NCBI RefSeq assembly: GCF_900215315.1
Contig: NZ_OBEB01000002.1
Span: forward strand, 62,001 to 126,000
Length of the DNA stretch: 64,000 bases
From: Arsukibacterium tuosuense
Lineage (GTDB): Bacteria > Pseudomonadota > Gammaproteobacteria > Enterobacterales > Alteromonadaceae
Reading direction: 5' to 3'
The notes under the pieces were generated by a model. That model was given only the letters and a program-made list of their open reading frames with translations. It had not been told where the DNA came from and made no database searches. Shown one piece after another: positions 1 through 10,057 of this stretch. The translations under genes and the position numbers were made by a program. Numbering within the stretch: the first letter of the stretch is position 1; each line of letters starts with the position of its first letter.

Positions 1-665
1 TTCACTCACGTCTGCTGGAGCGGGCATCACGGGTTAATGCCGACTATGTTGAGCGCTTAACCAATGGTGAAGTAAAAGGCCAGACCGGTTCATTGACCGC
101 CCTGCCAATTATTGAAACCCAGGCTGGTGACGTTTCAGCGTTCGTCCCTACTAACGTAATCTCGATTACTGATGGTCAGATTTTCCTAGAGTCTGATTTA
201 TTTAATGCCGGTATCCGCCCTGCGGTTAACGCCGGTATTTCGGTATCGCGGGTAGGTGGTGCAGCGCAAACCAAGATCATCAAAAAATTAGGTGGTGGTA
301 TTCGTCTGGCATTAGCCCAGTACTCAGAACTGGCGGCATTCGCTCAGTTCGCGTCTGACCTGGATGAAGCAACCCGCGCCCAGTTAGAGCACGGTCAGAA
401 GGTAACTGAGCTGATGAAACAGCTGCAGTACAGCCCGATGAGCGTTGGTGAAATGGGTGTGTCAATTTTCGCTATCGAAAAAGGTTTTCTGAAAGATGTT
501 GAAGTAGCCAAAATCCTGGATTTTGAAACTGCTTTAATCAGCTTTATGAAAGCCGAATATGCCGAGCTGATGGCTGATATCGCGAAAACCGGTAACTACA
601 ACGATCAAATCGAGTCGTCGCTGAAAGCGGCAATTGAGAAGTTTAAAGCAACTCAGACTTGGTAA
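1..665 (+). CDS. atpA: F1Fo ATP synthase subunit alpha, C-terminal part (cut by window start)
   Basis: The open frame enters from the left edge (first full codon at position 3) and stops at 663-665, giving the last ~220 of about 513 residues. The fragment shows alpha-subunit hallmarks: the stretch ending in [15 protein letters not shown], the segment [16 protein letters not shown], and the C-terminal helical domain after [12 protein letters not shown]. Alpha subunits alternate with beta subunits in the F1 hexamer and carry non-catalytic nucleotide sites. It is the first visible gene of the rightward atpAGDC series, 54 bp before atpG. The start, Walker motif and N-terminal barrel lie outside the window. 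Identification is firm from sequence and gene order. Confidence 0.97.
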   Translation, partial: HSRLLERASRVNADYVERLTNGEVKGQTGSLTALPIIETQAGDVSAFVPTNVISITDGQIFLESDLFNAGIRPAVNAGISVSRVGGAAQTKIIKKLGGGIRLALAQYSELAAFAQFASDLDEATRAQLEHGQKVTELMKQLQYSPMSVGEMGVSIFAIEKGFLKDVEVAKILDFETALISFMKAEYAELMADIAKTGNYNDQIESSLKAAIEKFKATQTW

Positions 666-719
666 ATTACGCGGGTGGCAACAGCCACCCCGTTCGTTGA
701 ATGAAACGGAGATACAGTC

Positions 720-1583
720 ATGGCCGGTGGTAAAGAGATAAAAAGTAAGATCGGGAGTATTAACAATACTCGCAAGATCACCAGTGCTATGGAAAAAGTT
801 GCGGTCAGCAAAATGCGCAAAGCGCAGGAGCGCGTAGCTGCAACCCGCCCATACGCTGAAGGTATGCGCAAAGTAATCGGTAATATTGCTCAGGGCAACA
901 TCGAATACCGTCACCCGTATTTATCGGAGCGTGACGTTAAACGGGTGGGCTACATTATTATTTCAACCGATCGCGGTCTTTGCGGTGGCCTGAATACCAA
1001 CGAGTTTAAGAAAGTTGTGCTGGAAATGAAAAGCTGGAAAAGCCAGAACGTGGAAGCTGAGTTTGCCGTTATCGGTAACAAAGCCACCGCGTTCTTTAAG
1101 CGTTTCGGCGGTAAAGTTGTAGCACAACAAACGGGTTCAGGTGACGTACCACGTTTGGCTGATGTGATTGGTTCGGTCAAGGTTATGCTGCAGGCATACC
1201 TGGATGGCCGGATTGACCGCTTATTCCTGGTATATAACACTTTTGTAAATACCATGAAGCAAGAGCCAGTGATCGATCAACTCTTACCTTTGCCGCAAAC
1301 AGAAGTTTCGCCAAAAGAGCATAAATGGGATTACCTGTACGAGCCGGACCCGCAACCTATATTAGATATGTTGCTGGACCGCTACATCGAGTCACAGGTT
1401 TACCAGGGTGTTGTTGAAAACGCTGCCAGTGAACATGCAGCGCGAATGGTGGCAATGAAAGCCGCTACCGACAACGCCGGTAATTTAATGGACGACCTGA
1501 AGTTGGTGTACAACAAAGCACGTCAGGCCGCTATTACCCAGGAGCTCAGCGAAATTGTCGCAGGTGCGGCAGCTGTAGGCTAA
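720..1583 (+). CDS. atpG: F1Fo ATP synthase subunit gamma
   Basis: This 287-residue protein forms the rotating central stalk that couples proton flow in Fo to catalysis in F1. The conserved N-terminal coiled-coil helix is visible ([20 protein letters not shown], then [15 protein letters not shown]), as is the C-terminal helix with [19 protein letters not shown]. Length matches the gammaproteobacterial family (E. coli 287). A purine-rich site (ACGGAG) stands a few bases before the ATG. It lies between atpA and atpD in the standard order with short gaps of 54 and 33 bp, so it is part of one operon. Confidence 0.98.
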   Translation: MAGGKEIKSKIGSINNTRKITSAMEKVAVSKMRKAQERVAATRPYAEGMRKVIGNIAQGNIEYRHPYLSERDVKRVGYIIISTDRGLCGGLNTNEFKKVVLEMKSWKSQNVEAEFAVIGNKATAFFKRFGGKVVAQQTGSGDVPRLADVIGSVKVMLQAYLDGRIDRLFLVYNTFVNTMKQEPVIDQLLPLPQTEVSPKEHKWDYLYEPDPQPILDMLLDRYIESQVYQGVVENAASEHAARMVAMKAATDNAGNLMDDLKLVYNKARQAAITQELSEIVAGAAAVG

Positions 1584-1607
1584 GGTGAACAGTTTTGAGA
1601 AATTTGA

Positions 1608-3002
<1,395 letters not shown>

Positions 3003-3026
3003 GCAACCAGGCTTTAGGAGAGCGAA

Positions 3027-3443
3027 ATGGCGATGACAGTGCAACTGGATGTAGTAAGTGCTGAAGAGAAAATTTTCTCTGGCCTTGTCGAGTCCGTGCA
3101 GGTCACAGGCAGTGAGGGCGAGTTAGGTATTTTACCTTTTCACGCCCCGTTACTGACTCCTCTGAAACCTGGCATGGTCCGTATCGTGAAGCAGTTCGGT
3201 GAAGAGCACGTAATTTATGTAGCCGGTGGCGTACTTGAAGTACAACCCGACAGCATTACCGTGTTAGCTGATGTTGCGGTACGCGGCGAAGACTTGGATG
3301 AGCAGGCGGCATTAGATGCCCAGAAACGGGCAACTGAAGCGATGCAACACGCCGGTGCAGATTTCAATTACGCTGAAGCAGCAGCGCAACTGGCCGAGGC
3401 CATTGCTCAGCTGCGGGTTATTCAGAAACTGCGCAAAAAGTAA
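3027..3443 (+). CDS. atpC: F1Fo ATP synthase subunit epsilon
   Basis: This 138-residue protein is the regulatory epsilon subunit. It has an N-terminal beta-sandwich (about residues 1-85, with [16 protein letters not shown]) that binds gamma, and a C-terminal helical hairpin (about 90-138, rich in Ala/Glu/Gln) that can inhibit ATP hydrolysis. An AGGAGAGCGAA ribosome site precedes the ATG. It is the last gene of the operon: a strong rho-independent terminator starts within 20 bp of its stop codon. Confidence 0.97.
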   Translation: MAMTVQLDVVSAEEKIFSGLVESVQVTGSEGELGILPFHAPLLTPLKPGMVRIVKQFGEEHVIYVAGGVLEVQPDSITVLADVAVRGEDLDEQAALDAQKRATEAMQHAGADFNYAEAAAQLAEAIAQLRVIQKLRKK

Positions 3444-3458
3444 GGTTACGTTTGTCAG

Positions 3459-3485
3459 AAAAGCCACCTGCGGGTGGCTTTTTTA
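3459..3485 (+). terminator. Rho-independent terminator of the atp operon
   Basis: An 8-bp stem AAGCCACC / GGTGGCTT with a TGCG loop is followed by a T run. It lies 16 bp after the atpC stop. Confidence 0.93.
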
Positions 3486-3649
3486 TTGCAACAAAGAAAA
3501 GCCTGATAAGTCGCCTGAGGTTGGCTGGAACGCTGAAAAGTTGTGTATGTTAAACGAAAACGGTAATGTTAAAGCTGCTAAATAAGTCAGAACCAGCCCT
3601 GGTATTGGGCGAGTACCAAAGCCGTGTCTGGTTAAAGAGGTAGTATCAA

Positions 3650-5590
3650 ATGAGAGCAATACTGTTAGGTTGGCTGCTCGTCGCCTGCGCCGGTGTTCAG
3701 GCAGCAGAACTGACCTTGGAAGATTACGCAAGGCAGTCACAGTTTCTGGAAATTGAAATTTCGCCTACTGGTAAATATCTGGCGGCGACCAGCCGCAGCG
3801 ATGAAGGCAATATTTATCTGAATGTTATTGATATCAAATCGAATAAAATTATCAGTGTGCGGCATTTTACCGGTCGTGACTCTATTGGTTCTATCGACTG
3901 GGCCAACAGTGAGCGGTTGCTGTTGACGTTGGTGCGGGATATCGGTGCGCTGGAGCAGCCGGTCGCAACCGGTGAGATTTTTGCTGTAGACGCCGATGGC
4001 TCTAATGCCAGAATGTTAACCGGCTATCGTGCTGACAATGAAAAAACGCCCGCTCAGGTAATAAACTACTTACCAGAGGAAGATAAGTTTGTGCTTATTG
4101 TTACCAGCACGCCCAGTCGTAGAGGTTCTTTTAGTCTGGTAAAGCGACTAAATATTGAAAATGGCCGCGCCCGGCAAATCGCCCGTGCGCCGATGCGCTC
4201 ATCTGGCATGATTACCGATAATGACGGTATTGCCCGGATGGCAGTAGGCGAAGATCAGGAAAATGATAACGAAATGGTACTGATGTACCGCAAAGACGAA
4301 AAGTCGGACTGGCAAACGCTGCGCCGCTATGGTCAGCGTGATGGCAGTTTTACGCCAATCGCTTTTTTACCGGATAATAAACGGGTGGTTGGTTTAAGTG
4401 ACACCCAGACCGATACCAAAGCAATCAGCATTATGGACCCGGAAACCGGCAAAGAAGAGCTACTGGCACATCATCCGAAAGTGGACGTTGCACCACAATT
4501 CAGTATAGAAGATGGTTATCTGAAAGAGGTGATTGGTGCGTCTTACGAATATGATCTTCACGAAGATGTCTTTTTTGCGGATATTAAAGATAAAACCTTT
4601 AGCGGTTATTTACAAAGCCTGAAAGCGGCTTTTCCGGGTAAAAAAATCGCAATCAATTCAGCAACCCGCGACAACAGTATATTGGTACTGACCACGCGCT
4701 CTGCCAATCATCCGCCCGAATTCTACCTGTTTGATACTAAAAACAATCAACTAAGCTTTTTGCTGAATGGCAGGCCCTGGATGAAGCCGGAATTACTGGC
4801 TGAAACTAAAGCCGTTATTTATAAAAGCCGTGACGGTTTAGATATTCATGCCATTTTAACCTTACCGCGGGATAAAAAAGCGGAGAACCTGCCGCTGATA
4901 ATGTTGCCGCATGGTGGCCCACATGGTCCGCGTGATGTTTTGGAAATTGACACGGATGCCAAAGTATTGGCTCAGCATGGTTATGCCGTATTGCAGCCAA
5001 ATTTCCGCGGTTCAGGTGGCTTTGGCCGCAGTTTCCTGCAGGCAGGTTACCAGAACTGGGGCACGACAATGATTAATGATATGACCGATGGTGTTATGCA
5101 TCTGGTAGAGCAAGGTATAGTTGATAAGAACCGGGTATGCGCTTATGGCGGCTCTTACGGTGGTTATGCTGCGTTAATGAGTGCCGTGCGCGAGCCTGAC
5201 TTGTACAAGTGTGCCGTTGGTTTTGTCGGGGTATTTGATTTAAACCTGATGTACACCGATGGTGATATTCAGGAACGGCAAAGCGGCATTAACTATCTGG
5301 AAATGGCCATTGGCCGCGATCAGGTGCAGCTTGATGCCCAGTCTCCGATTAAGCATCTGGATAAGTTAAAAGCGCCTGTGTTTATTATTCATGGTGAAGA
5401 AGACCGTCGGGTACCAATTATCCACGCCAACCGACTACGGGAAGAGCTGGAGAAGCGCAACCATCCTTATGAGTGGCTGGTAAAAGATAAAGAAGGCCAT
5501 GGCTTTTACAAACCGGAAAACAACGTTGAGCGTTGGCAGAAAATGCTGGCTTTTTTCGACAAATATATTGGTGAAACTGAAAAAAACTAA
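3650..5590 (+). CDS. Secreted S9-family serine peptidase (prolyl oligopeptidase / acylaminoacyl-peptidase type)
   Basis: This 646-residue protein starts with a signal peptide (MRAILLGWLLVACAGVQAAE), so it is probably periplasmic. Residues about 30-380 look like the family's beta-propeller, and about 390-646 form the alpha/beta-hydrolase domain. The catalytic triad can be placed: Ser502 in GGSYGGYA, Asp585 in HGEEDRRVP and His617 in EGHGFY. The family cleaves short peptides, often after Pro or from blocked N-termini; the substrate cannot be told from sequence. It stands alone between the atp operon terminator and glmU, with its own terminator candidate downstream. Such secreted S9 peptidases are common in Alteromonadales. 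Confidence is high for family and low for substrate. Confidence 0.93.
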   Translation: MRAILLGWLLVACAGVQAAELTLEDYARQSQFLEIEISPTGKYLAATSRSDEGNIYLNVIDIKSNKIISVRHFTGRDSIGSIDWANSERLLLTLVRDIGALEQPVATGEIFAVDADGSNARMLTGYRADNEKTPAQVINYLPEEDKFVLIVTSTPSRRGSFSLVKRLNIENGRARQIARAPMRSSGMITDNDGIARMAVGEDQENDNEMVLMYRKDEKSDWQTLRRYGQRDGSFTPIAFLPDNKRVVGLSDTQTDTKAISIMDPETGKEELLAHHPKVDVAPQFSIEDGYLKEVIGASYEYDLHEDVFFADIKDKTFSGYLQSLKAAFPGKKIAINSATRDNSILVLTTRSANHPPEFYLFDTKNNQLSFLLNGRPWMKPELLAETKAVIYKSRDGLDIHAILTLPRDKKAENLPLIMLPHGGPHGPRDVLEIDTDAKVLAQHGYAVLQPNFRGSGGFGRSFLQAGYQNWGTTMINDMTDGVMHLVEQGIVDKNRVCAYGGSYGGYAALMSAVREPDLYKCAVGFVGVFDLNLMYTDGDIQERQSGINYLEMAIGRDQVQLDAQSPIKHLDKLKAPVFIIHGEEDRRVPIIHANRLREELEKRNHPYEWLVKDKEGHGFYKPENNVERWQKMLAFFDKYIGETEKN

Positions 5591-5612
5591 CATCAGTTGA
5601 GCTTTAACATCA

Positions 5613-5643
5613 AAGCGCCATCTTCGGCTGGCGCATTTCATTC
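5613..5643 (+). terminator. Probable terminator after the S9 peptidase
   Basis: A stem GCGCCA / TGGCGC encloses an 8-base loop and is followed by ATTTCATT. It begins about 23 bp after the stop. The T run is interrupted, so strength is uncertain. Confidence 0.55.
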
Positions 5644-5749
5644 AGCAAAACTTCACCCCAGCCCTGTAATCTGCGTTGATATCTATTAGAATAAGTGTCT
5701 ATTTGAATACGCGCACTATAGACGATACGAGATTACAGGGATTTATGTT

Positions 5750-7126
5750 ATGGCATTAAATGTAGTAATTCTGGCGGCCGGCAAAGGCACACGGATGAAA
5801 TCAGATCTACCCAAGGTACTGCACAAGGTGGCTGAACGGCCAATGGTGCAACATGTTATTGATACCGCCCGGGCGCTCGGCGCGGAAAAACCGCAGCTGG
5901 TATATGGCTATGGTGCTGATGCGCTGCAAGCCGCCATGGCCGATCAACCATTGCACTGGGTATTACAAGCCGAGCAACTGGGTACCGGCCACGCCGTGGC
6001 CCAGGCTGTGCCTAACATTGCTGATGATGAAACTGTACTGGTGCTTTACGGCGATGTGCCTCTGACCCGGCTGGAAACCTTACAACAACTGTTAGCGGCA
6101 AAACCGGCTGACGGCCTGGCGATTTTAACGGTAAATTTAGCAAACCCGACCGGTTATGGCCGGATTATGCGCGCTGGTGAAAATAATAGCGGTAACGTCG
6201 TTGGTATTGTTGAGCAAAAAGATGCGACGCCAGAACAGTTGCTAATTAACGAAGTGAACAGCGGCATTATGGCACTGCCAGGTAAGCAGCTGAAAAGCTG
6301 GCTGGGCAAGCTGTCTAACAGCAATGCTCAGGGTGAATATTACTTAACTGATGTGATTGCCATGGCGCATAGCGAAGGTGTTGAGATTGCCACGGCGCAA
6401 CCGCAAGATGCGATGGAAGTGGAAGGGGCCAATAACCGGGTGCAACTAGCTGCGCTGGAGCGGGCTTATCAGCAACGCAAAGCTACTGAGTTGATGCTGG
6501 CCGGTGCTAATTTGCGAGACCCTGCCCGGCTTGATGTGCGTGGCACGGTTGATGTTGGCAATGACGTGCTGATCGACATCAACGTTATTTTTGAAGGCAA
6601 GGTGGTGCTGGGCAAAGGCGTGACCATTGGCGCCAACTGTATTTTAAAAGACTGCACCATTGGCGATAACACTGAAATTAAACCTAACTCAATGATTGAA
6701 AAAGCCACGGTTGGCAGCGACTGCTCAGTCGGCCCTTATGCCCGCCTGCGGCCTGATTCGGTAATGCTGGACGACAGCCATGTCGGTAACTTTGTGGAAA
6801 TGAAAAAAACCACGCTGGGTCAAGGTTCAAAAGCCAACCACCTAACCTATTTGGGAGATGCAGTGATTGGCAGCAAAGTTAACGTCGGTGCCGGTACCAT
6901 TACCTGTAACTACGATGGTGCCAATAAGTTTGTTACCACCATTAAAGATGGTGCCTTTATCGGTTCGAACAGTTCGCTGGTGGCGCCGGTAACGGTGGGC
7001 GTAAATGCCACTGTCGGTGCGGGTAGTGTGCTAACCCGTGATGCGGCTGATGGCGAGTTAGTGGTTGCCCGGGCCAAGCCACGGCATATTGCAGGCTGGC
7101 AGCGGCCGGTGAAGATTAAAAAGTAA
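5750..7126 (+). CDS. glmU: Bifunctional GlmU: glucosamine-1-P acetyltransferase / UDP-GlcNAc pyrophosphorylase
   Basis: This 458-residue enzyme (E. coli 456) makes UDP-GlcNAc for peptidoglycan and LPS by acetylating GlcN-1-P and then uridylating it. The N-terminal nucleotidyltransferase shows [18 protein letters not shown] at the start, then GTGHAVAQA and YGDVPL. The C-terminal half is a left-handed beta-helix made of hexapeptide repeats (from about residue 255), with the acetyltransferase segment [11 protein letters not shown] and NYDGANK. AGGG lies nine bases before the ATG. glmU normally follows the atp operon in gammaproteobacteria, as here. However, glmS, which is adjacent in E. coli, is 17 kb away in this genome. 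Confidence 0.99.
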   Translation: MALNVVILAAGKGTRMKSDLPKVLHKVAERPMVQHVIDTARALGAEKPQLVYGYGADALQAAMADQPLHWVLQAEQLGTGHAVAQAVPNIADDETVLVLYGDVPLTRLETLQQLLAAKPADGLAILTVNLANPTGYGRIMRAGENNSGNVVGIVEQKDATPEQLLINEVNSGIMALPGKQLKSWLGKLSNSNAQGEYYLTDVIAMAHSEGVEIATAQPQDAMEVEGANNRVQLAALERAYQQRKATELMLAGANLRDPARLDVRGTVDVGNDVLIDINVIFEGKVVLGKGVTIGANCILKDCTIGDNTEIKPNSMIEKATVGSDCSVGPYARLRPDSVMLDDSHVGNFVEMKKTTLGQGSKANHLTYLGDAVIGSKVNVGAGTITCNYDGANKFVTTIKDGAFIGSNSSLVAPVTVGVNATVGAGSVLTRDAADGELVVARAKPRHIAGWQRPVKIKK

Positions 7127-7150
7127 TTATTTCAGAACTGACAAAGCACA

Positions 7151-7184
7151 AATAAAACAGCCCGCAAATGCGGGCTGTTTTATT
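7151..7184. terminator. Bidirectional terminator between glmU and the convergent symporter gene
   Basis: A near-perfect palindrome has the stem AACAGCCCGC / GCGGGCTGTT with an AAAT loop, flanked by AATAAA on the left and TTTATT on the right. It can stop transcription from both sides. It fits the convergent arrangement of glmU (+) and the gene at 7321-8460 (-). Confidence 0.9.
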
Positions 7185-7320
7185 AGCATAACTGCATGGC
7201 TGATATAGCTGCGTCAGGCTGCGGGTAGCTTCGGTTGCAACTCCCGCTAACGCCTGCGGCCGGGCTCAGACACTCTGTGACGCCCAAATCGGGATTCCAA
7301 CCTACGCGTTCAAATACCGC
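7185..7320. other. Intergenic stretch with short inverted repeats, no gene seen
   Basis: No open frame is credible here. The sequence is GC-rich and contains local complementary arms, for example GCGGG near 7219 against CCCGC near 7245, and GCCCAAATCGGG near 7282. It could be a dispersed intergenic repeat, but no second copy was noticed in this window. Confidence 0.3.
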
Positions 7321-8460
7321 TTAGTCCGCTTTATCCACCAGTACGGCAATTGCACCATCACCGGTCACATTACAGGCGGTACCAAAGCTGTCCTGCGCCA
7401 TATACAGCGCTATCATCATGGCTACTGCCGCTTCGCCAAAGCCAAGCATGGAGCCCAGCAGGCCAACGGCTGACATTACCGCACCACCCGGCACGCCCGG
7501 GGCAGCCAGCATCACTACGCCTAAGGTTAAAATAAACGGCAGCATAGTAAGCAGTGACGGAATTTCCAGACCATTTTGCATCACCATTACAGCTACGGCG
7601 CAACTAACAATAGTAATAGTTGAGCCGGCTAAGTGAGTAGTAGCGCATAGCGGCACGGTAAAATCGGCAATATTAGGTTTAACGCCATTAGCTTTGGTGG
7701 CCTGCAGTGATACCGGAATGGTTGCCGCACTCGACATGGTGCCTAAGGCGGTGAAATAGGCTGGCAGCATGTTTTTAATCAGCAAGAGTGGTGATTTACC
7801 TGCTTTAATACCGGCTATGCTGTACAGAATAATGATCCACAGCCAGTGCAGCACCAGAGCCAGTATAAGCACTATCCCAAAGGTTTGCAGGGTGTCGAAC
7901 ACGGTACCGGCTGCTGCCAATTGAGCAAATACCCCGGCAATATAAAACGGTAATAGTGGAATAATCACTTTTAACAGCAGCAGCTGGATAATATCGCGGC
8001 CCTGATCTGACAACTGTTTTAATTGCTGCGCCTGGGTGGCGGCAATGCCTAGACCAAAAATAAAGGCCAGCGCGAGTGCCGTCATAATGCCAAATGCCGG
8101 CGGAATATTCATTTCAATATAAGGCGTTAAGTCAGCCACTACGCCGGTTGACGTTGCTGCAGCAGCAGGTGCCAGCATCGGTACTACTATCGCCGCCACT
8201 AAGAACGCCAGGGTACCAGCCAAAATAGTCGACAGGTAGGCAATTCCCAGGGTGCGACCCAGTAATTTACCGGATTTTTGCGGCAAAGCAGCAATACCAC
8301 TGGTAATAAAGAACAGGATCAGCAAGGGGATGGTAAAAAACAGCAGTTGGCCAAACAGTGCTTTAAAAGTAATCAGAATTTGGGTCAGCCAATGCGGAGC
8401 ATACAGGCCAAGCAGCATGCCCAGTACTATACCGGCAATCAGTTTTAAAATTAGCGCCAT
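7321..8460 (-). CDS. Dicarboxylate/amino acid:cation symporter (DAACS family)
   Basis: This 379-residue, very hydrophobic protein has about eight membrane segments and two re-entrant regions. It resembles the GltP/DctA/SstT group, which imports acidic amino acids, serine/threonine or C4-dicarboxylates with Na+ or H+. Supporting features are the opening segment LKLIAGIVLGMLLG, the Ser/Thr-rich region GTMSSAATIPVSLQ near the first re-entrant loop, and CATTHLAGSTITI and AAPGVPGGAV in the C-terminal core. It is somewhat shorter than the usual 400-430 residues but appears complete. The substrate cannot be deduced. It is leftward, convergent with glmU, and upstream of it lies the end of another leftward row. 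Confidence 0.9.
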   Translation of the reverse strand: MALILKLIAGIVLGMLLGLYAPHWLTQILITFKALFGQLLFFTIPLLILFFITSGIAALPQKSGKLLGRTLGIAYLSTILAGTLAFLVAAIVVPMLAPAAAATSTGVVADLTPYIEMNIPPAFGIMTALALAFIFGLGIAATQAQQLKQLSDQGRDIIQLLLLKVIIPLLPFYIAGVFAQLAAAGTVFDTLQTFGIVLILALVLHWLWIIILYSIAGIKAGKSPLLLIKNMLPAYFTALGTMSSAATIPVSLQATKANGVKPNIADFTVPLCATTHLAGSTITIVSCAVAVMVMQNGLEIPSLLTMLPFILTLGVVMLAAPGVPGGAVMSAVGLLGSMLGFGEAAVAMMIALYMAQDSFGTACNVTGDGAIAVLVDKAD

Positions 8461-8537
8461 AATCTTCTCGTTAATTAAAGTTCTTGTTATATGTAGTAAA
8501 AGCCCGGATTGTCGCGGCTGAGCATAGCATAAGTTGT

Positions 8538-8573
8538 CACAGCTGACTGCGCTTTGCTGGTCAGCTGTGTTTT
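8538..8573. terminator. Long hairpin downstream of the 8612-12294 gene row
   Basis: A 10-bp perfect stem CACAGCTGAC / GTCAGCTGTG has a 12-base loop. The T run (TTTT) follows it on the plus strand. On the minus strand, where the upstream genes are transcribed, the trailing sequence is only partly T-rich. It may terminate the leftward row at 8612, but this is not certain. Confidence 0.45.
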
Positions 8574-8611
8574 AAGTGGAGAAAATCATGGCACTACACC
8601 AATTTCGCTTG

Positions 8612-8953
8612 TCAGTTTTGCCGGTGCAGTTTCTCGGTCAGGTCAAGCGAAAACCCCTGATCGTCAAGCAATATAAGTCGCATCATCTTTTGCTCAAAGC
8701 GCAGATCAGCCAGCACCAGGGTGGGTGGTAATTGATAGACGATAAGCGAACCTGAGCTGATTGACAGAATTTTGGTAGCGAGATCAGACTTTTCTGCCAT
8801 CTTGCCGGTTACACTGTCACGCAAAAAACTGTGACCGGTAATTTTGACAATGCCGGCCTGATAGTCATCTACCGCGCCCAGGAAAAAACGGTTTTCGTCG
8901 TTGCTGAATAATCTGCGATAACAGACCAGTAAAAGGTCACCACTTTGCAACAT
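8612..8953 (-). CDS. Small protein of unknown function, last gene of the methyltransferase-ATPase row
   Basis: This is a 113-residue protein without a signal peptide or membrane segment. It looks like a compact alternating beta/alpha soluble protein (for example LLLVCYRRLF, ILSISSGSLIVYQL, MMRLILLDDQGFSLDL). I do not recognise the family. It begins 15 bp after the stop of the MoxR-like ATPase in the same direction, so it is very probably co-transcribed with it and with the ATPase fusion upstream. Such small proteins next to an AAA ATPase are often adaptors or substrates, but nothing in the sequence proves that here. Confidence 0.75.
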   Translation of the reverse strand: MLQSGDLLLVCYRRLFSNDENRFFLGAVDDYQAGIVKITGHSFLRDSVTGKMAEKSDLATKILSISSGSLIVYQLPPTLVLADLRFEQKMMRLILLDDQGFSLDLTEKLHRQN

Positions 8954-8968
8954 AATATGTCCCTCTTG

Positions 8969-10057
8969 CTATATTAATGATCGGTACTGGTATAACGCCT
9001 GCCAGAACTTACCTTTACGCTCCGCAAACTCGGTTTCCACATAATGTTTTAATCTGCGTCTGTCCTGCGGATGATCTTTCAGCGCGGAGCCCAGTAATAC
9101 ATGCAACAGCAGTTGGGCATCGGGCTGGGCCTGCTGATAATAGTAGGCATGGGTATAAATGGCATGAGCCACACTAACCGCTTCGGCGGTAGACATCGTG
9201 GCCCCGGCCAGCCGATCGGTACTGCGGCCATCCAGAGTCTGGCCATTGCGTAATTCATGAAAAATAGTCGCCAGTACCTGAATCAGCTCAGCATCTGCGG
9301 TGATGTTTATATTATTGGCCGCCATCAGTTTGCTGGTTTCCCAGAAAATCACATCCATTTCGTCGTCGACATGGCGGATTGGTTTAATATGCTCAAAACT
9401 CAGGCGGCGTTTTAAAGCGGCACTCATCCGCTGCAAGCCTTCGTCCACACTGTTAGCGCTGGCAATAATATTAAAGCCCGCTTTGGCATATAGGGTACTT
9501 TCTGCGGCAGGTAACTCCGGTACTACCAGCATTCGCTCCGATAAGATGGACAAAATGGCGTCTTGCAGAGGTTGCGGGCAGCGGGATATTTCTTCAAAAC
9601 GAAGTATTTTGCCATCCCGCATAGCGCGGTATAAGGGGGTCGTCACCAGCGCCTCAATGCAAGGTCCACTTTGTTGCAGCAGTTGCGGGTTCCAGCTGTA
9701 AAGCAGCTGATTTATGTTACTGACCGCGCCACCCTGGATAATCTGAGTAGAGTCGGCACTGATTGCGGCGCCGAGCAGCTCGGATAGCCATGACTTTGCC
9801 GTGCCGGGCTCGCCGGTTAACAGCGCGCCTCGCTGAGTGCATAACGCCAGAATAATCCGGGTGACTACGCCGGGTTCAGCAACAAATTTGCGCTCAATTG
9901 ACAGTTCGGCATCGCCGCTGATAAATTTTTCAACCGCCACCGCCGACATAAACCAACCGGGCGGCACCGGAGCGCTATCTGTCCGCTGCAGCCGTTGCAA
10001 CTCGGCCGCATAGTGTTGCTCAGCCGGCTTTTTCTGGGTATCAGCTGTTGTCATCAT
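8969..10057 (-). CDS. MoxR-like AAA+ ATPase
   Basis: This 362-residue cytoplasmic protein has an AAA+ module at about 45-260: Walker A GEPGTAKS at 82-89, a Walker B region ILRFEEISRC at 151-160, sensor-1 region FNIIASANS and an arginine pair KRRLSFEHI. The family (MoxR/RavA) acts as a chaperone-like remodelling ATPase, often helping to mature metal- or VWA-domain partners. No VWA gene is adjacent here. The Walker B acidic pair is Glu-Glu (FEE) instead of the usual Asp-Glu. Its ATG overlaps the stop of the upstream ATPase fusion by 4 bp (ATGA), and a small unknown gene follows after 15 bp, indicating a tight operon. Confidence 0.9.
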   Translation of the reverse strand: MMTTADTQKKPAEQHYAAELQRLQRTDSAPVPPGWFMSAVAVEKFISGDAELSIERKFVAEPGVVTRIILALCTQRGALLTGEPGTAKSWLSELLGAAISADSTQIIQGGAVSNINQLLYSWNPQLLQQSGPCIEALVTTPLYRAMRDGKILRFEEISRCPQPLQDAILSILSERMLVVPELPAAESTLYAKAGFNIIASANSVDEGLQRMSAALKRRLSFEHIKPIRHVDDEMDVIFWETSKLMAANNINITADAELIQVLATIFHELRNGQTLDGRSTDRLAGATMSTAEAVSVAHAIYTHAYYYQQAQPDAQLLLHVLLGSALKDHPQDRRRLKHYVETEFAERKGKFWQALYQYRSLI

